Part shown: positions 24,829 through 35,126 of the stretch, in pieces
How positions within the stretch are numbered: the first letter of the stretch is position 1
How the letters are laid out: each line of letters begins with the position of its first letter
Origin: Candidatus Marithrix sp. Canyon 246
GTDB taxonomy: Bacteria > Pseudomonadota > Gammaproteobacteria > Beggiatoales > Beggiatoaceae
Assembly (NCBI RefSeq): GCF_001723685.1
Contig: NZ_MCBX01000002.1
Span: 1 to 64,000 of the forward strand
Length of the DNA stretch: 64,000 nt
Direction: 5' to 3'
Notes under the pieces: model-generated
Database searches by the model: none
The model's input: the letters and a program-made list of their open reading frames with translations, nothing else
Told to the model about the DNA's origin: nothing
Made by a program: the position numbers and the translations under genes

Positions 24829-24981
24829 ATGAACCGAATGAAAGATAGAAATCAATTTGCTACCAAGGGTAAATGGGCTAAAATAATGGATAAAATTGAA
24901 CAAAATGCGATGGGAGAAGAGGCTGGAAAAGAATTTGACAAAGGTAGAAGAGAATTTAGAGAAACTTTTGCTATAGGCTAG
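24829..24981 (+). CDS. small hypothetical protein, antitoxin-like
   Basis: A 50-residue open frame (begins MNRMKDRNQFATKGKWAKIM, ends REFRETFAIG) in the 437-base stretch between the acyltransferase and the dehydrogenase gene. The charged, helix-prone composition and the EFRETFA-type ending recall small antitoxins, but no toxin gene follows. I consider it a possible orphan. The rest of the stretch holds only repeats. Confidence 0.35.
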   Translation: MNRMKDRNQFATKGKWAKIMDKIEQNAMGEEAGKEFDKGRREFRETFAIG

Positions 24982-25002
24982 TATGAATAGTTGCTTTACA
25001 AA

Positions 25003-25056
25003 CCCTGAAGGGGCGACATAATATAACCTGATTATTTATTTCGCCCTTTCAGGGCT
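25003..25056. repeat. palindrome CCCTGAAGGGGCG / CGCCCTTTCAGGG
   Basis: A 54-base hairpin 29 bases before the dehydrogenase gene; its arms resemble those of the element at 10513-10681. Confidence 0.6.
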
Positions 25057-25084
25057 AACATATAACATACATCTAAATTATCAT

Positions 25085-27217
25085 ATGAAACAAATTCTCC
25101 AAAACATGTCAACTGGCGAAACTCGCTTAGTTGTTGTACCAGTTCCTAAAAATAATAAATCCAGTGTCTTAATTCAGGCTACACAGAGTCTAATTTCAAT
25201 TGGCACGGAGCGTATGCTAGTTGAATTCGGCAAAGCTAATATGCTTGATAAAGCCCGTCAACAGCCTGAAAAGGTTAAGATGGTATTGGAAAAAGTCAGT
25301 ACTGATGGTCTTATGGCAACTGTTGATGCTGTCAAAAGTAAACTTGATCAGCCCTTAGCATTAGGCTATTGTCATGTTGGGCAAGTCATTGATGTTGGAC
25401 AAGATGTGTCTGAGTTTAAGCAGGGTGATCGTGTTGTTTCTAATGGTTCTCATGCTTCTATTGTATCTGTTTCTCGTAATTTAACAGCGGCTATTCCTGA
25501 TAGTGTTACTGATGAAGAGGCTGCTTTTACTGTATTGGCTTCTATTGGTTTGCAGGGTATTCGATTAGCTAAACCAAGCTTGGGTGAAAGTTTTGTTGTA
25601 ACTGGTTTAGGCTTGATTGGTCTTTTAACTGTTCAATTATTACGCGCTCATGGATGCCGTGTTTTAGGTATTGATTTTGATGAGTCCAAGTTGGAAATAG
25701 CGCGTCAGTTTGGCGCGGAGACTGTCTCTTTGAATAAAGGGCAAGATCCAGTAGAAGCTGGTATGGCTTTTTCCAAGGGTCGTGGAGTCGATGCTGTCAT
25801 TATTACTGCATCAACCAAATCATCTGATCCTGTTAGTCAAGCTGCTCGTATGAGTCGAAAACGTGGGCGTATTGTACTGGTTGGCGTAACTGGACTTGAA
25901 TTGGATCGTTCCGAATTTTATCAAAAAGAACTCAGTTTTCAGGTTTCTTGTTCTTATGGTCCGGGTCGTTATGATAGTAATTATTAAAACAAGGGGCAGG
26001 ATTATCCTTTAGGTTTTGTTCGTTGGACAGAACAACGTAATTTTGAAGCCATTTTAGATATGATGGCAGATGGTCGTATCAATGTAAAACCACTGATTTC
26101 CCACCATTTTAATTTTGATGATGCCGTTGAGGCTTATAAAACACTGAGTGATGATAAACAGGCTCTTGGAATTCTGCTTCAATATCCAGATGTACCGAAG
26201 GAATCCTTAATAGTTAAACAAGTAACATTGAAACAAGATGTTAGCTTTAAGGCAGATCAACCAGTATGTGGTTTTATTGGTGCAGGTAATTATGCTTCTC
26301 GGATACTAATTCCTGCTTATGCCAAAGCTGGTGCCCAGTTGCATACTATTGTTTCCAGCGGTGGTGTAAGTGCTACCCATCATGGTGAAAAAAATGGTTT
26401 TCATAAAGCCGCTACTGATGTTACAGAAATATTAGATAATAAGGAAATCAACACCGTAGCAGTGGTAACACAACATAATACCCATGCCCGTTATGTTATT
26501 GATGCACTGAATCGTGGAAAAAATGTTTTTGTTGAGAAACCACTAGCACTTGATGATGAAGAATTGGATGCTATAGAACAGGCTTACAATGAATCAACTA
26601 ATAGCAAATTAATGGTGGGTTTCAACCGACGCTTTGCACCCCAAATTGTAAAAATCAAAACCCTGCTGCAATCAGTGAATCAGCCTAAATCATTTATTAT
26701 GACCATGAATGCAGGGGAAATTCCCAAAGATACTTGGGTTCAAGATATTAAAATTGGTGGTGGGCGTATCATTGGTGAAGCTTGCCATTATATAGATTTA
26801 ATGCGCTATCTGACTGGTGCAAAGATTGTATCTGTACAAGCACGACGCATGGGAAATCATCCAGCTGTTGAAGTAACAGAAGATAAGGCAGCGATTCTAC
26901 TTGGTTTTGATGATGGTTCTTTTGGAACTATTAATTACCTTGCAAATGGCGGAAAAGCATTTCCAAAAGAACGTATTGAAGTATTTGCTGGTGATGCAGT
27001 CTTACAACTAGACAATTTCCGCAAACTACGTGGCTTTGGCTGGAAAAACTTTAAAAAAATGAACCTGATGCGTCAAGATAAAGGACAAACGGCTTGTGTA
27101 GTTGCATTTTTAGAAAGTATTCGTAGTGGCAAAGCATCACCAATTAGTTTTGATGAATTGATGGAAGTATCTCGATATACTATTGAAGCAGCGCGTCAAT
27201 TGCGTTCTCAGAAATAG
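25085..27217 (+). pseudogene. bi-domain oxidoreductase (zinc alcohol dehydrogenase-like + Gfo/Idh/MocA), one nonsense codon
   Basis: A single 711-codon frame interrupted only by TAA at 25985-25987 (codon 301). The N-terminal half is a medium-chain, zinc-dependent-type dehydrogenase (GYCHVGQVIDVG, nucleotide motif VTGLGLIGLLTVQLLRAHG). The C-terminal half is a Gfo/Idh/MocA NAD(P)-dependent oxidoreductase (GFIGAGNYASR, VEKPLALDD, GEACHYIDL). This fused enzyme commonly sits in capsule loci next to heparinase-like and GT4 genes, as here. The stop falls in SYGPGRYDSNYxxKGQDYPLGF, where relatives usually have an acidic residue; one base change (GAA to TAA) would explain it. An ATG at 26060 could give the C-terminal domain separately. 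Confidence 0.85.
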
Positions 27218-27233
27218 ACATTATAAGATACTT

Positions 27234-29019
27234 ATGCAAAATAAACTAATATCACTAGATGCCTACAGCAAATTAGGATTAACGAATCTGCTACGAGTAT
27301 TCTGCTACAAGCTAAAATTAAAAACTGGCATAATACGCAAACAATTGCCAATTGGTAACTCTTATGCTGGTGATTTTTTTTCTGTATCAGAACAATTACC
27401 ACAAGATAATCTTAGTAGTGAAGTAGTTAATCATGCTGATGCTTTATTGCAGGGGCGGCAAACTTTGTTTTCGCATAAATCAGTAGATTTAGGAACACCC
27501 CCTAATTGGTCTGCTATAAATTCAGTTCATTGGTCACAGATTGGTGATTTTGATGGCGGAGATATTAAATTAGTTTGGGAGCTGTCACGTTTTGATTGGC
27601 TTCTTATTTTTGCAAGAGCTTATCGAGTTTCTGGAGATAAAAAATATCTAAAAGCCTTAAATAGTTGGTTAGTTGATTGGATTAAAAAAAATCCATTCAA
27701 TCAGGGTCCAAATTGGAAATGTGGTCAAGAAGCCGCTATTCGTATGATGCAATTGTTACTAGCTGCTAAACTTTTAAATCAGCAGCCAAATGAATGCTTG
27801 ATTAGGTTTGTATCTGAACATTGTCAGCGCATTGCATCTACCTTGGCTTATGCAATGGCACAGAATAATAATCATGGCACTAGTGAAGCAGCGGCTTTAT
27901 TTATTGGTGGCAGTTGGCTAGGCAAGTATAATAAAAAAGCGAATTATTGGCAAAAAATAGGCCGGCGTTGGTTAGAAAATCGTGCCAAATATCTGATTGA
28001 AGCTGATGGTAGTTTTTCTCAGTATTCGGTTAATTATCATCGTGTTATGTTAGATACGTTTTGGATGGTAGAATTCTGGCGTAAACAATTGGATAAAAAA
28101 GCATTCTCCGAAGAATTTTATAAACGCGCCAAAATGGCAACCAATTGGTTATATCAAATGCTTGATCTAAAAACTGGTGATGCACCAAATTTAGGTCATA
28201 ATGATGGAGCCAGATTATCGAGATTTTCGCCCTAGTTTACAATTAGCTAGTGTACTATTTTATGACAAGCCACTATTTTCTTTGCAACACCAAGTTAGTG
28301 AAGCTTTATATTGGCTAGGTTTAAATGAGCCGCCACTAAAACAGCAAAGCCAATTGTTTAAAGAGGGTGGTTATGCGGTTTTGCAGAACAATAATACTAA
28401 AGCTATTATACGTTTTCCTTGTTTCCGATTCAGACCAAGTCAAGCAGACGCTTTGCATATGGATTTGTGGCATAAAGGACAAAATGTACTGAGAGATAGT
28501 GGCAGCTATAGTTATAATACTGAAGAAAAGTGGTTGAAATATTTTTCTGGCACTCGTTCTCATAATACTATTGAATTTGATGATCGTGATCAAATGCCCA
28601 AAGTCAGTCGTTTTTTATTTGGAAAATGGCTAACAACCAATTTGCTAACTGAGATTGAACAAAAAGCCAATCAATTATCTTGGTCAGCTGGTTATACCGA
28701 CTATAAAGGCTGCTCACACCAGCGGCAAATATCTGTATCAGATAACTGCTGGAAAATTACTGATAAAATCAGGGGAAAATTTAATAAAGCCATGTTAAGA
28801 TGGCGACTAATACCAGAACAATGGATAATTAACAACAATATATGCCAATCAGAAAAGGCAAAAATTGAAATAACTTGTAATGTGGATATTAAACGAATAA
28901 AAATTACAGAAGGCTGGGAATCGCGTTATTATCTTGAAAAAACAGCTTTACCAGTGCTTGAGATTGAAATAGCGGCACAAACTGCTGCTATATTTACTAC
29001 AATAATTACATTACATTAA
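27234..29019 (+). pseudogene. heparinase II/III-family protein, broken by a small deletion
   Basis: Polysaccharide lyase-like protein of EPS loci. The N-terminal alpha-toroid part runs from 27234 to about 28205 (DIKLVWELSRFDWLLIFARA, FNQGPNWKCGQEAAIRMMQL, NNHGTSEAAALFIGGSWL, APNLGHNDGA). The C-terminal beta-sandwich part follows in the +1 frame from about 28212 (DYRDFRPSLQLASVLFYDK, FRPSQADALHMDLWH, GSYSYN, GTRSHNTIEFDDRDQM). Relatives have about eight residues between GHNDGA and DYRDFRPS, so a small deletion with frameshift is the simplest explanation. Start chosen at the ATG at 27234, 17 bases after the preceding gene. Confidence 0.82.
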
Positions 29020-29021
29020 CT

Positions 29022-30251
29022 ATGCACCTACTTTATTATCATCAACATTTTTCTACGCCAGAGGGAGCTTTAGGTACTCGTTCATACGCAATGGCAAGGC
29101 ACTTGATTGAACAGGGTCATCAAGTAACGATGGTGTGTGGTAGATATAGCGGTGGCAAGACTGGCTTAAAATCTACATTTAACAACAGTATGCGTCATGG
29201 TGTGGTGGATGGAATTAATGTAATTGAATTTGATTTGCCTTATTCTAATAAAGACTCATTTTTCAAACGTAGTCTCACTTTTATAAAATTTTCATTGCGT
29301 AGCATCAAAATAGCATTAAAAACCGACTACGATCTGTTATTTGCAACATCTACACCTTTGACAGTAGGAATACCGGGCATTTTTGCAAAAATTCTGCGTC
29401 GCAAGCCATTTGTATTTTAGGTTAGAAATTTATGGCCAGAGCTGCCCAGAGAGATGGGAGTGATTAGCAATCCAGTGATTCTTAAAATGATGAGCATCCT
29501 AGAATGGAGTACTTATCATGCAGCGGACGCTTGTATTGGCTTATCTCCGGGCATTGTAGCAGGTATTCAGAAAAGAGGAATTGACAAGTCTTTAATTACG
29601 ATGATTCCGAATGGATGTGATCTTGATCTATTTGCACAAACAGACATTAAAGCAAAGCGACCAAATGGCGTATTGGATTCCGATTTATTGGCGGTATTTA
29701 CTGGAACACATGGTATCGCAAATGGTGTGGATGCCGCGCTTGATGCGGCTCAAGTATTAAAAGAACGTGGACGTGATGATATAAAACTATGTTTTATTGG
29801 ACAAGGCAAATTAAAAGCTGAACTATTAGAACGAGCAAAAAGAGACAAACTATCAAATTGCATATTTCTTGATCTAATGCCCAAACGAGAACTAGCACAA
29901 TATTTAAAAGGTGCAGATATAGGAATGCAATTACTAGCAAATATCCCGGCCTTTTATTATGGAACCTCACCCAATAAATTTTTTGACTACATTGCATCAG
30001 GATTGCCGGTACTCAATAATTATCCGGGCTGGCTCGCAGAATTGATTGAGGGGTTTGAATGTGGTAAAGTCGTACCACCTGAAGATCCAATTGCATTTGC
30101 AAATGCTTTAGAACAAATGGCAACTCAACGTGATGAATTAATGAAGATGGGAAATAGAGCTAAAAAATTGGCTGAGGATAAGTTTGATCGTGAACAGCTT
30201 GCTGAACAGTTTGTTTGTTTTTTGGAAAAGCAGATTGGAGACACTCTATAG
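29022..30251 (+). pseudogene. glycosyltransferase family 4 (WbuB-like), one nonsense codon
   Basis: One frame of 409 codons, starting 2 bases after the heparinase-like gene, with a single TAG at 29418-29420. The sequence around it reads RKPFVFxVRNLWPELPREMG; relatives have glutamate there (FEVRDLWP), so GAG to TAG is likely. N-terminal domain: GALGTRSYAMARHLIEQGHQ. C-terminal donor domain: VFTGTHGIANGVDAALDAAQ, IPAFYYGTSPNKFFDYIASG, LPVLNNYPGW. The GT would add an amino- or deoxy-sugar to the repeat unit. As written it is split, but readthrough or a sequence error would restore a full protein. Confidence 0.82.
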
Positions 30252-30877
30252 TGATAGATTACAAAATAGTTCGTGCCAATGAAAAACATTTTCAAAGTAT
30301 TGCTAGGTTGCATATTCAAAGGATAACAGAAGGTTTTCTCTCTTCTTTAGGAATTAAGTTCCTAACCATTTTATATAAAGGTATTTCTAATGCTCAGAAC
30401 TCTGGGATATTTGTTGCAGTTAGCGAAGAAAATAACTCACTAGTATTAGGTTTTATTTCATATACTAACAATGTAAAAAAATGTTATATTAACGTGATTA
30501 AACGACATTTTGTATCACTATCATTAACAATATTCCCTAACATTGTTAATATAAAAATTTTAAAAAAAATACTGGAAACCCTTTTCTATCCTTTTTTCCA
30601 TAAACCACAAAAAATTGAAAAACATAATAATGCGATTAGAGCTGAATTGTTATCAATGGTGATTGACAATGCTTATCAAGGTATGGGAATTGGTAAAAGT
30701 TTAGTCAAAAAACTCGATGATACTATGAAACAAATGGAAATTGACAAATATTATGTCGTCACATACCAAGTTGATGTTCGTTCAAATAGTTTTTATAAAT
30801 CATGTGGTTTTGTTCTTAAGCAAGAATTTACAAATCATAATAAACCAATGAACGAATATGTTAAAGCATTAATATAA
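30251..30877 (+). CDS. GNAT-family N-acetyltransferase
   Basis: A 208-residue GNAT protein. The acetyl-CoA-binding motif A is visible (ELLSMVIDNAYQGMGIGKSL: the Q-x-x-G-x-G/A type loop as QGMGIGKS), followed by the late strand/helix pair ending SNSFYKSCGFVLKQ. GTG at 30251 overlaps the last base of the upstream TAG, and the homologous sequence begins there, so I chose it. In a capsule cluster it may acetylate an amino sugar; the substrate is unknown. Confidence 0.82.
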   Translation: MIDYKIVRANEKHFQSIARLHIQRITEGFLSSLGIKFLTILYKGISNAQNSGIFVAVSEENNSLVLGFISYTNNVKKCYINVIKRHFVSLSLTIFPNIVNIKILKKILETLFYPFFHKPQKIEKHNNAIRAELLSMVIDNAYQGMGIGKSLVKKLDDTMKQMEIDKYYVVTYQVDVRSNSFYKSCGFVLKQEFTNHNKPMNEYVKALI

Positions 30878-30895
30878 TTTGTTTAATGTAAACAC

Positions 30896-32038
30896 ATGAA
30901 ATTACAACAATCATACAAACAATCACTACAAAAAATCCTTCAATGTGAAAATCTCTTTTTATTCTGGAAAGGCCGTGTTGGTTTATATGCGATTTTGAAA
31001 GCCATGGGAATTAAGCAAGGCGATAAAATTATTCTGCCAGCTTATACCTGTGTAGTGGTTCCAAATGCAATTCTTTATCTTGGTGCCACGCCAGTATATG
31101 TAGATACTTCAGAATCTACATATAATATGGATATAAATAAGCTTGAAGCAGCAATTACTGATCGTACCAAAGTCATAATTTGCCAAAACACTTATGGACT
31201 TTCTAGTAATTTAGAAAAAATCAACTCTCTGGCACAACAACATAATATATACACAATTGAAGATTGTACACATGGCTTTGGTGGATTTTATCAGGGCAAA
31301 CCAAACGGACAATTTTGTGATGCAGCTTTTTTTTCCACCCAATGGAATAAGCCTTTTTCAACAGGAATAGGTGGATTTGTAATAACAAAATCAGCAAAAA
31401 TTGCAAGCAATTTACAACAATTAGAAAAACCAAAATCCACGCCTACCCTAAAAGATAATTTAAGCTTAAAAACACTATATTTTGTAAAACGATACCTAAT
31501 AAATGAATTTACCTATTGGCCACTGATAAAATTATACCGCCTATTAAGTAAACATAACTTAGTATTAGGATCATCTAGTGGTGGAGAAATATCATCCACC
31601 AAAATGCCAGAAAACTTTTTTAAAGGCTTCAGTTCAGCTCAGGCAAAAGAAGGACTTCGCAACCTAAAAACATTAACAGAGGTAATGAAAGTTCGTAAAC
31701 AAAATGCTAATTTTTATACTGAACTGCTAAAAAAATTTAATAAGCGTCATGTTGCCTATGAACTATATGAAAATCATGGATTTTTGAAATACCCAATTTT
31801 GGTAAAAGATAGAGAATTATTTTTAAGTTTAGCTGAAAAAAATCGAATAGAACTTGGAGATTGGTTTATTTCTCCCTTACATCCTATTATTGGCGATCTT
31901 ACTTCTTGGCAGTTTGATGCAAAATTATTTCCTGTTGCTAATTTTGTTTCTCAACATGTAGTGAATTTGCCTACTAATCCGGATAATATTGATAGGGTGC
32001 TGGCGTTTGTTGAGGATAATATTAATTTAATTGTCTGA
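30896..32038 (+). CDS. DegT/DnrJ/EryC1/StrS aminotransferase
   Basis: A 380-residue PLP-dependent sugar aminotransferase of the DegT family, which makes 4-amino- or 3-amino-deoxy sugars from keto-sugar nucleotides. Visible are GDKIILPAYTCVVVPNAI, GATPVYVDT, the cofactor-binding aspartate region YTIEDCTHGFGG and a lysine in AAFFSTQWNKPFSTGIGG, where the family's Schiff-base lysine sits, although the usual SxxK(N) spacing is altered to STQWNK. It follows the GNAT gene by 18 bases. It may pair with the dehydratase at 32657. Confidence 0.83.
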   Translation: MKLQQSYKQSLQKILQCENLFLFWKGRVGLYAILKAMGIKQGDKIILPAYTCVVVPNAILYLGATPVYVDTSESTYNMDINKLEAAITDRTKVIICQNTYGLSSNLEKINSLAQQHNIYTIEDCTHGFGGFYQGKPNGQFCDAAFFSTQWNKPFSTGIGGFVITKSAKIASNLQQLEKPKSTPTLKDNLSLKTLYFVKRYLINEFTYWPLIKLYRLLSKHNLVLGSSSGGEISSTKMPENFFKGFSSAQAKEGLRNLKTLTEVMKVRKQNANFYTELLKKFNKRHVAYELYENHGFLKYPILVKDRELFLSLAEKNRIELGDWFISPLHPIIGDLTSWQFDAKLFPVANFVSQHVVNLPTNPDNIDRVLAFVEDNINLIV

Positions 32039-32065
32039 ATGTTGAGATCAATTAATCTAGTTATT

Positions 32066-32076
32066 TATGATATAAT
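32066..32076 (+). promoter_or_regulatory. extended -10 promoter element TATGATATAAT
   Basis: TG-n-TATAAT extended -10 box 26 bases before the DUF29 gene, with GGTAAGGA as ribosome-binding region between. The same form precedes several accessory genes in this window. Confidence 0.5.
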
Positions 32077-32102
32077 CCATTTATCATTTAGGTAAGGACA
32101 AG

Positions 32103-32573
32103 ATGATGAGAGAATTAGCACAGTTGTATGATACAAACTATAGTGAATGGGCAAAAGAAAACAGCAGATTATTAAAAGAAGGTTGTTTTATTGACTTGGA
32201 TATTCCGCATTTATTGGAAGAATTATCTGATATTGGCAAAGCCGAGACTAATGAATTAGAAAGTCGTTTGATTATTTTGCTTGCTCATTTATTGAAATGG
32301 CAATTTCAATATCAACAATTGTCTGAGCGTTGGCAAGAATTTAAAGGAGATAGTTGGCGCACAACGATTATTGAGCAACGTTTACGCTTGCAAAGACGCT
32401 TACGAAAATCACCGGGGCTTAAATCAAAATTGCCAGCAATCATCAACAATGCTTATGAAGATGCAGTATTGTTAGCGGCTAAAGAAACTAGATTGGCTAA
32501 AGAAATATTTCCTGAACATTGTTGTTATTCAGTGGCAGAAATTTTGGATGATGATTTTTATCCTGTTAACTAA
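32103..32573 (+). CDS. DUF29 domain protein
   Basis: A 156-residue helical DUF29 protein (LYDTNYSEWAKENSRLLKEG, LLEELSDIGKAETNELESRL, LLAHLLKWQFQYQ, SWRTTIIEQR). The family is abundant in cyanobacteria and large sulfur bacteria and has no settled function. It has its own promoter element and interrupts the polysaccharide operon between the aminotransferase and the dehydratase genes. The length is typical of the family. Confidence 0.88.
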   Translation: MMRELAQLYDTNYSEWAKENSRLLKEGCFIDLDIPHLLEELSDIGKAETNELESRLIILLAHLLKWQFQYQQLSERWQEFKGDSWRTTIIEQRLRLQRRLRKSPGLKSKLPAIINNAYEDAVLLAAKETRLAKEIFPEHCCYSVAEILDDDFYPVN

Positions 32574-32656
32574 CTACAGAATTAGCTAAACCCACCAATT
32601 AGTTGCTCTATTCCCTGTGGTTACCCTTTATCGTTTAATTAAAAGATAAAATATAA

Positions 32657-33637
32657 ATGAAACAAATATTAATAACAGGCGCAGCCGGTTTTATCGGTAG
32701 CCATTTAACAGAAGAATTAGTCAAAGCAGGGCATAAAGTCCGTGCAATGGTACATTACAATTTCCAGAGTAACTGGGGCTGGTTAGAATCTTTACCTAAA
32801 GAACTCATGCAAAATGTTGAAGTATTTCCAGCAGATATTGCCGATCCATTCGCAGTGCAAAAAGCAGTATCTGGTTGTGATACCGTGTATCACCTTGCCG
32901 CTTTAATCGCGATTCCCTACTCATACCGCGCCCCAGCGGCTTATGTTGAAACCAACATAAAAGGCACACTAAATATACTGGAAGCTTGTAAAAATGAAAA
33001 AGTTAGCCGCTTAGTGCATACATCAACCTCAGAAACCTATGGCACGGCACAATATGTACCAATTGATGAAAAACATCCATTAGTTGGACAATCACCATAT
33101 TCAGCCTCTAAAATTGCCGCTGATAAACTAGCTGAATCCTACTATTTATCTTTTGATTTACCAGTGGCAACTATTAGACCCTTCAACACATTTGGACCTA
33201 GACAATCGGCAAGGGCAGTCATTCCAACCGTAATATCTCAAGCATTATCTGGTAATGACACCATTCGTTTAGGAGCATTATCCCCAATTCGAGATTTAAA
33301 TTATGTCAAAGACACAGTACGTGGTTTTATAGCAGTGGCAAATTCTGACGCTGCAATAGGCAATGTAACAAACATAGGGCGCGGTGAAGGTGTTACAATA
33401 GGCGAACTAGCCCAATTAATTTTAGACATCTGTGAATCTAAAGCAACAATTGAAGTTGACAACGCGCGTCTTCGCCCAGAAAAAAGTGAAGTAATGGCAT
33501 TAATCTGTAATAATGACAAAGCAAAAAACCAATTAAATTGGCAAGCTAATTATTCATTACAACAAGGTTTAGAAGAAACAGTAAATTGGATAAAACAAAA
33601 TTTAGATAAATATAAAGTCGGGATTTATAATACCTAA
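32657..33637 (+). CDS. NAD-dependent sugar-nucleotide 4,6-dehydratase, LegB-like
   Basis: A 326-residue extended SDR enzyme. The Rossmann glycine motif is GAAGFIGSHL; the active site has STSETYGTA (catalytic T/S and E) and the YSASK (Y-x-x-x-K) motif. The sequence pattern (NFQSNWGWLESLP, PYSYRAPAAYVETN) fits LegB-type UDP-GlcNAc 4,6-dehydratases that start legionaminic acid or bacillosamine-like sugar synthesis. With the two DegT aminotransferases and the GNAT gene nearby, an amino-deoxy sugar or nonulosonic-type sugar in the polysaccharide is a plausible product; this is inference. Confidence 0.85.
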   Translation: MKQILITGAAGFIGSHLTEELVKAGHKVRAMVHYNFQSNWGWLESLPKELMQNVEVFPADIADPFAVQKAVSGCDTVYHLAALIAIPYSYRAPAAYVETNIKGTLNILEACKNEKVSRLVHTSTSETYGTAQYVPIDEKHPLVGQSPYSASKIAADKLAESYYLSFDLPVATIRPFNTFGPRQSARAVIPTVISQALSGNDTIRLGALSPIRDLNYVKDTVRGFIAVANSDAAIGNVTNIGRGEGVTIGELAQLILDICESKATIEVDNARLRPEKSEVMALICNNDKAKNQLNWQANYSLQQGLEETVNWIKQNLDKYKVGIYNT

Positions 33638-33645
33638 TTAATTTT

Positions 33646-33867
33646 ATGTTACATCGTCATTTAAATCATCAGCAATATACTTTGGCAGCGATTGATAATA
33701 TCATTTCGCGTGGAGGCTGGGAAGATTGGTTAAAATTGCGAGATGCCGTTCTTAATAACGGATCTTTACTTGAAAAAGTGCAACGAATTTGTCATGCTTA
33801 TGTGCATGATCCTTATGCCCAACGTTACCATTTTTGGAAACATTATGCAAAAAAACACCTTGCCTGA
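33646..33867 (+). CDS. partner protein of a nucleotidyltransferase toxin-like gene
   Basis: A 73-residue protein (AAIDNIISRGGWEDWLKLRD, DPYAQRYHFWKHYAKKH) that overlaps the next gene by 23 bases. The RGGW and YAQRYHFW motifs mark a family that I remember always preceding the nucleotidyltransferase found next, as in a toxin-antitoxin-like pair. It lies 8 bases after the LegB-like gene. It appears intact, while its partner is not. Confidence 0.65.
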   Translation: MLHRHLNHQQYTLAAIDNIISRGGWEDWLKLRDAVLNNGSLLEKVQRICHAYVHDPYAQRYHFWKHYAKKHLA

Positions 33868-34408
33868 TTGGGAACAAGTTTTATCATCTGCTGCTCGTTT
33901 ACAAGATATTATACCTGAAGCAGTACTGGTTGGTGGAACCGCCAGAATTCAAAGACCAGTACAGATTCTGGGCAGTTTAGACGGTATCGAAACTGGAATA
34001 CGACAATTAATCCGTGATGAGCCATTAGAAACCAATGTCATTAATTATCATGGCAAATTGATAACCATACCTACTAAGGCTGAAATATTACGTATTAAAG
34101 GAGTACTAATTCTTAAACGCAATGCCACCCGCGATTATTTGGATTTCGTGGCTTTAGCAGATTATTTAGGTGATGATCAGGTTACATTAGCACTTGAAAA
34201 TTTTAATCGTTTATACCCGCAGGATAATGGAGAATCACCACTCCAGCAACTACAAATACAACTTGCGAACGCACTACCATTCGATTTGGACGAAGTCAAA
34301 CCTGAATTATCTGAATACAAAGATCTTGATCCCAAGTGGCATGACTGGGAATGCGTAAAAAATAATTGTGCTAATTTGGCAACTATCATTTTTGATATGG
34401 ATTTATAA
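33845..34408 (+). pseudogene. AbiEii-like nucleotidyltransferase lacking its active-site segment
   Basis: An open frame of 187 residues starting inside the preceding gene. The start (LPDWEQVLSSAARLQDIIPE) and the rest (RPVQILGSLDGIETGIRQLI, ILRIKGVLILKRNATRDYLD, ALPFDLDEV) match the nucleotidyltransferase family used as toxins in AbiE-type systems. VLVGGTA is joined directly to RIQRPVQILG: about 40 residues that normally carry the second half of the GG-x-D-x-D active site are missing, with the frame kept. I call it a pseudogene on functional grounds. It could still bind its partner. Confidence 0.75.
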
Positions 34409-34415
34409 TATATAT

Positions 34416-35122
34416 ATGAAAGCAGTAATTCAAGCAGGTGGCAAAGGTACTCGTTTAAGGCCATATACCTTAGTACTACCAAAACCTCTAATGCCAGTAG
34501 GCGATTTACCAGTTATTGAAATGCTTATAAAATGGCTACGACGCTATGGCATTCGAGAAATTTATATAACAACCGGTTATTTAGGTCATTTGCCCGCTCA
34601 CTTTGTGGCGACGGTAGCCAATGGGATTGTAAAATCACTTACAGTGAAGAAGTTGAACCACTTGGAACTATTGGTGCTTTAGACTTAATTCGTGAACAAT
34701 TAGACGAAACATTTTTAGTACTAAATGGAGATTTAGTAACTGATCTGGATTTACGTGCATTTTATCGTTATCACCATGAACATAAAGACTTATTAACAGT
34801 TGGTGTCACCAATAAAACAGTAAAAGTTGATCTAGGAGTAATTGAAACACAAGACCAACAAATTACCAATTTTTATGAAAAACCATCATTTGATTACCAA
34901 GTAAGTATGGGAATCTATTGCATGGAACCAGAAATATTAAAACATATTCCCAAAGCAGTACCTTTTGGTTTTGATGACTTGATGTATAGTATGTTAGATA
35001 ACAAATTACCAGTACACGTATATCAACATAAAGGATCATGGATGGATATTGGTCGCCCAGAAGACTTTCAAAAAGCACAAGAACTATTCCAAGAGGCTAA
35101 TATTCCAATGTTGGGATTATAA
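34416..35122 (+). pseudogene. sugar-phosphate nucleotidyltransferase with a one-base frameshift
   Basis: NTP_transferase-family enzyme that makes an NDP-sugar. The start reads MKAVIQAGGKGTRLRPYTLV then LPKPLMPVGD, the nucleotide-binding loop. Around 34588 the frame is lost: ITTGYLGHL continues one frame over as RSLCGDGSQWDCKITYSEEV then EPLGTIGALDL, VLNGDLVTDLDL (metal site) and GSWMDIGRPEDFQKAQ. A single missing base explains it. It begins 7 bases after the toxin-like gene and is followed after 4 bases by an aminotransferase. A sequencing error is possible here. Confidence 0.85.
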
Positions 35123-35126
35123 AAAA

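Noticed and set aside
20886-30251. Stop codon reassignment (TAA/TAG read as glutamate)
   Set aside because: TAA and TAG end many intact genes in the window at the expected lengths (e.g. radA, tsaB, epimerases), so a general recoding does not fit; only local mutation, error or suppression remains.
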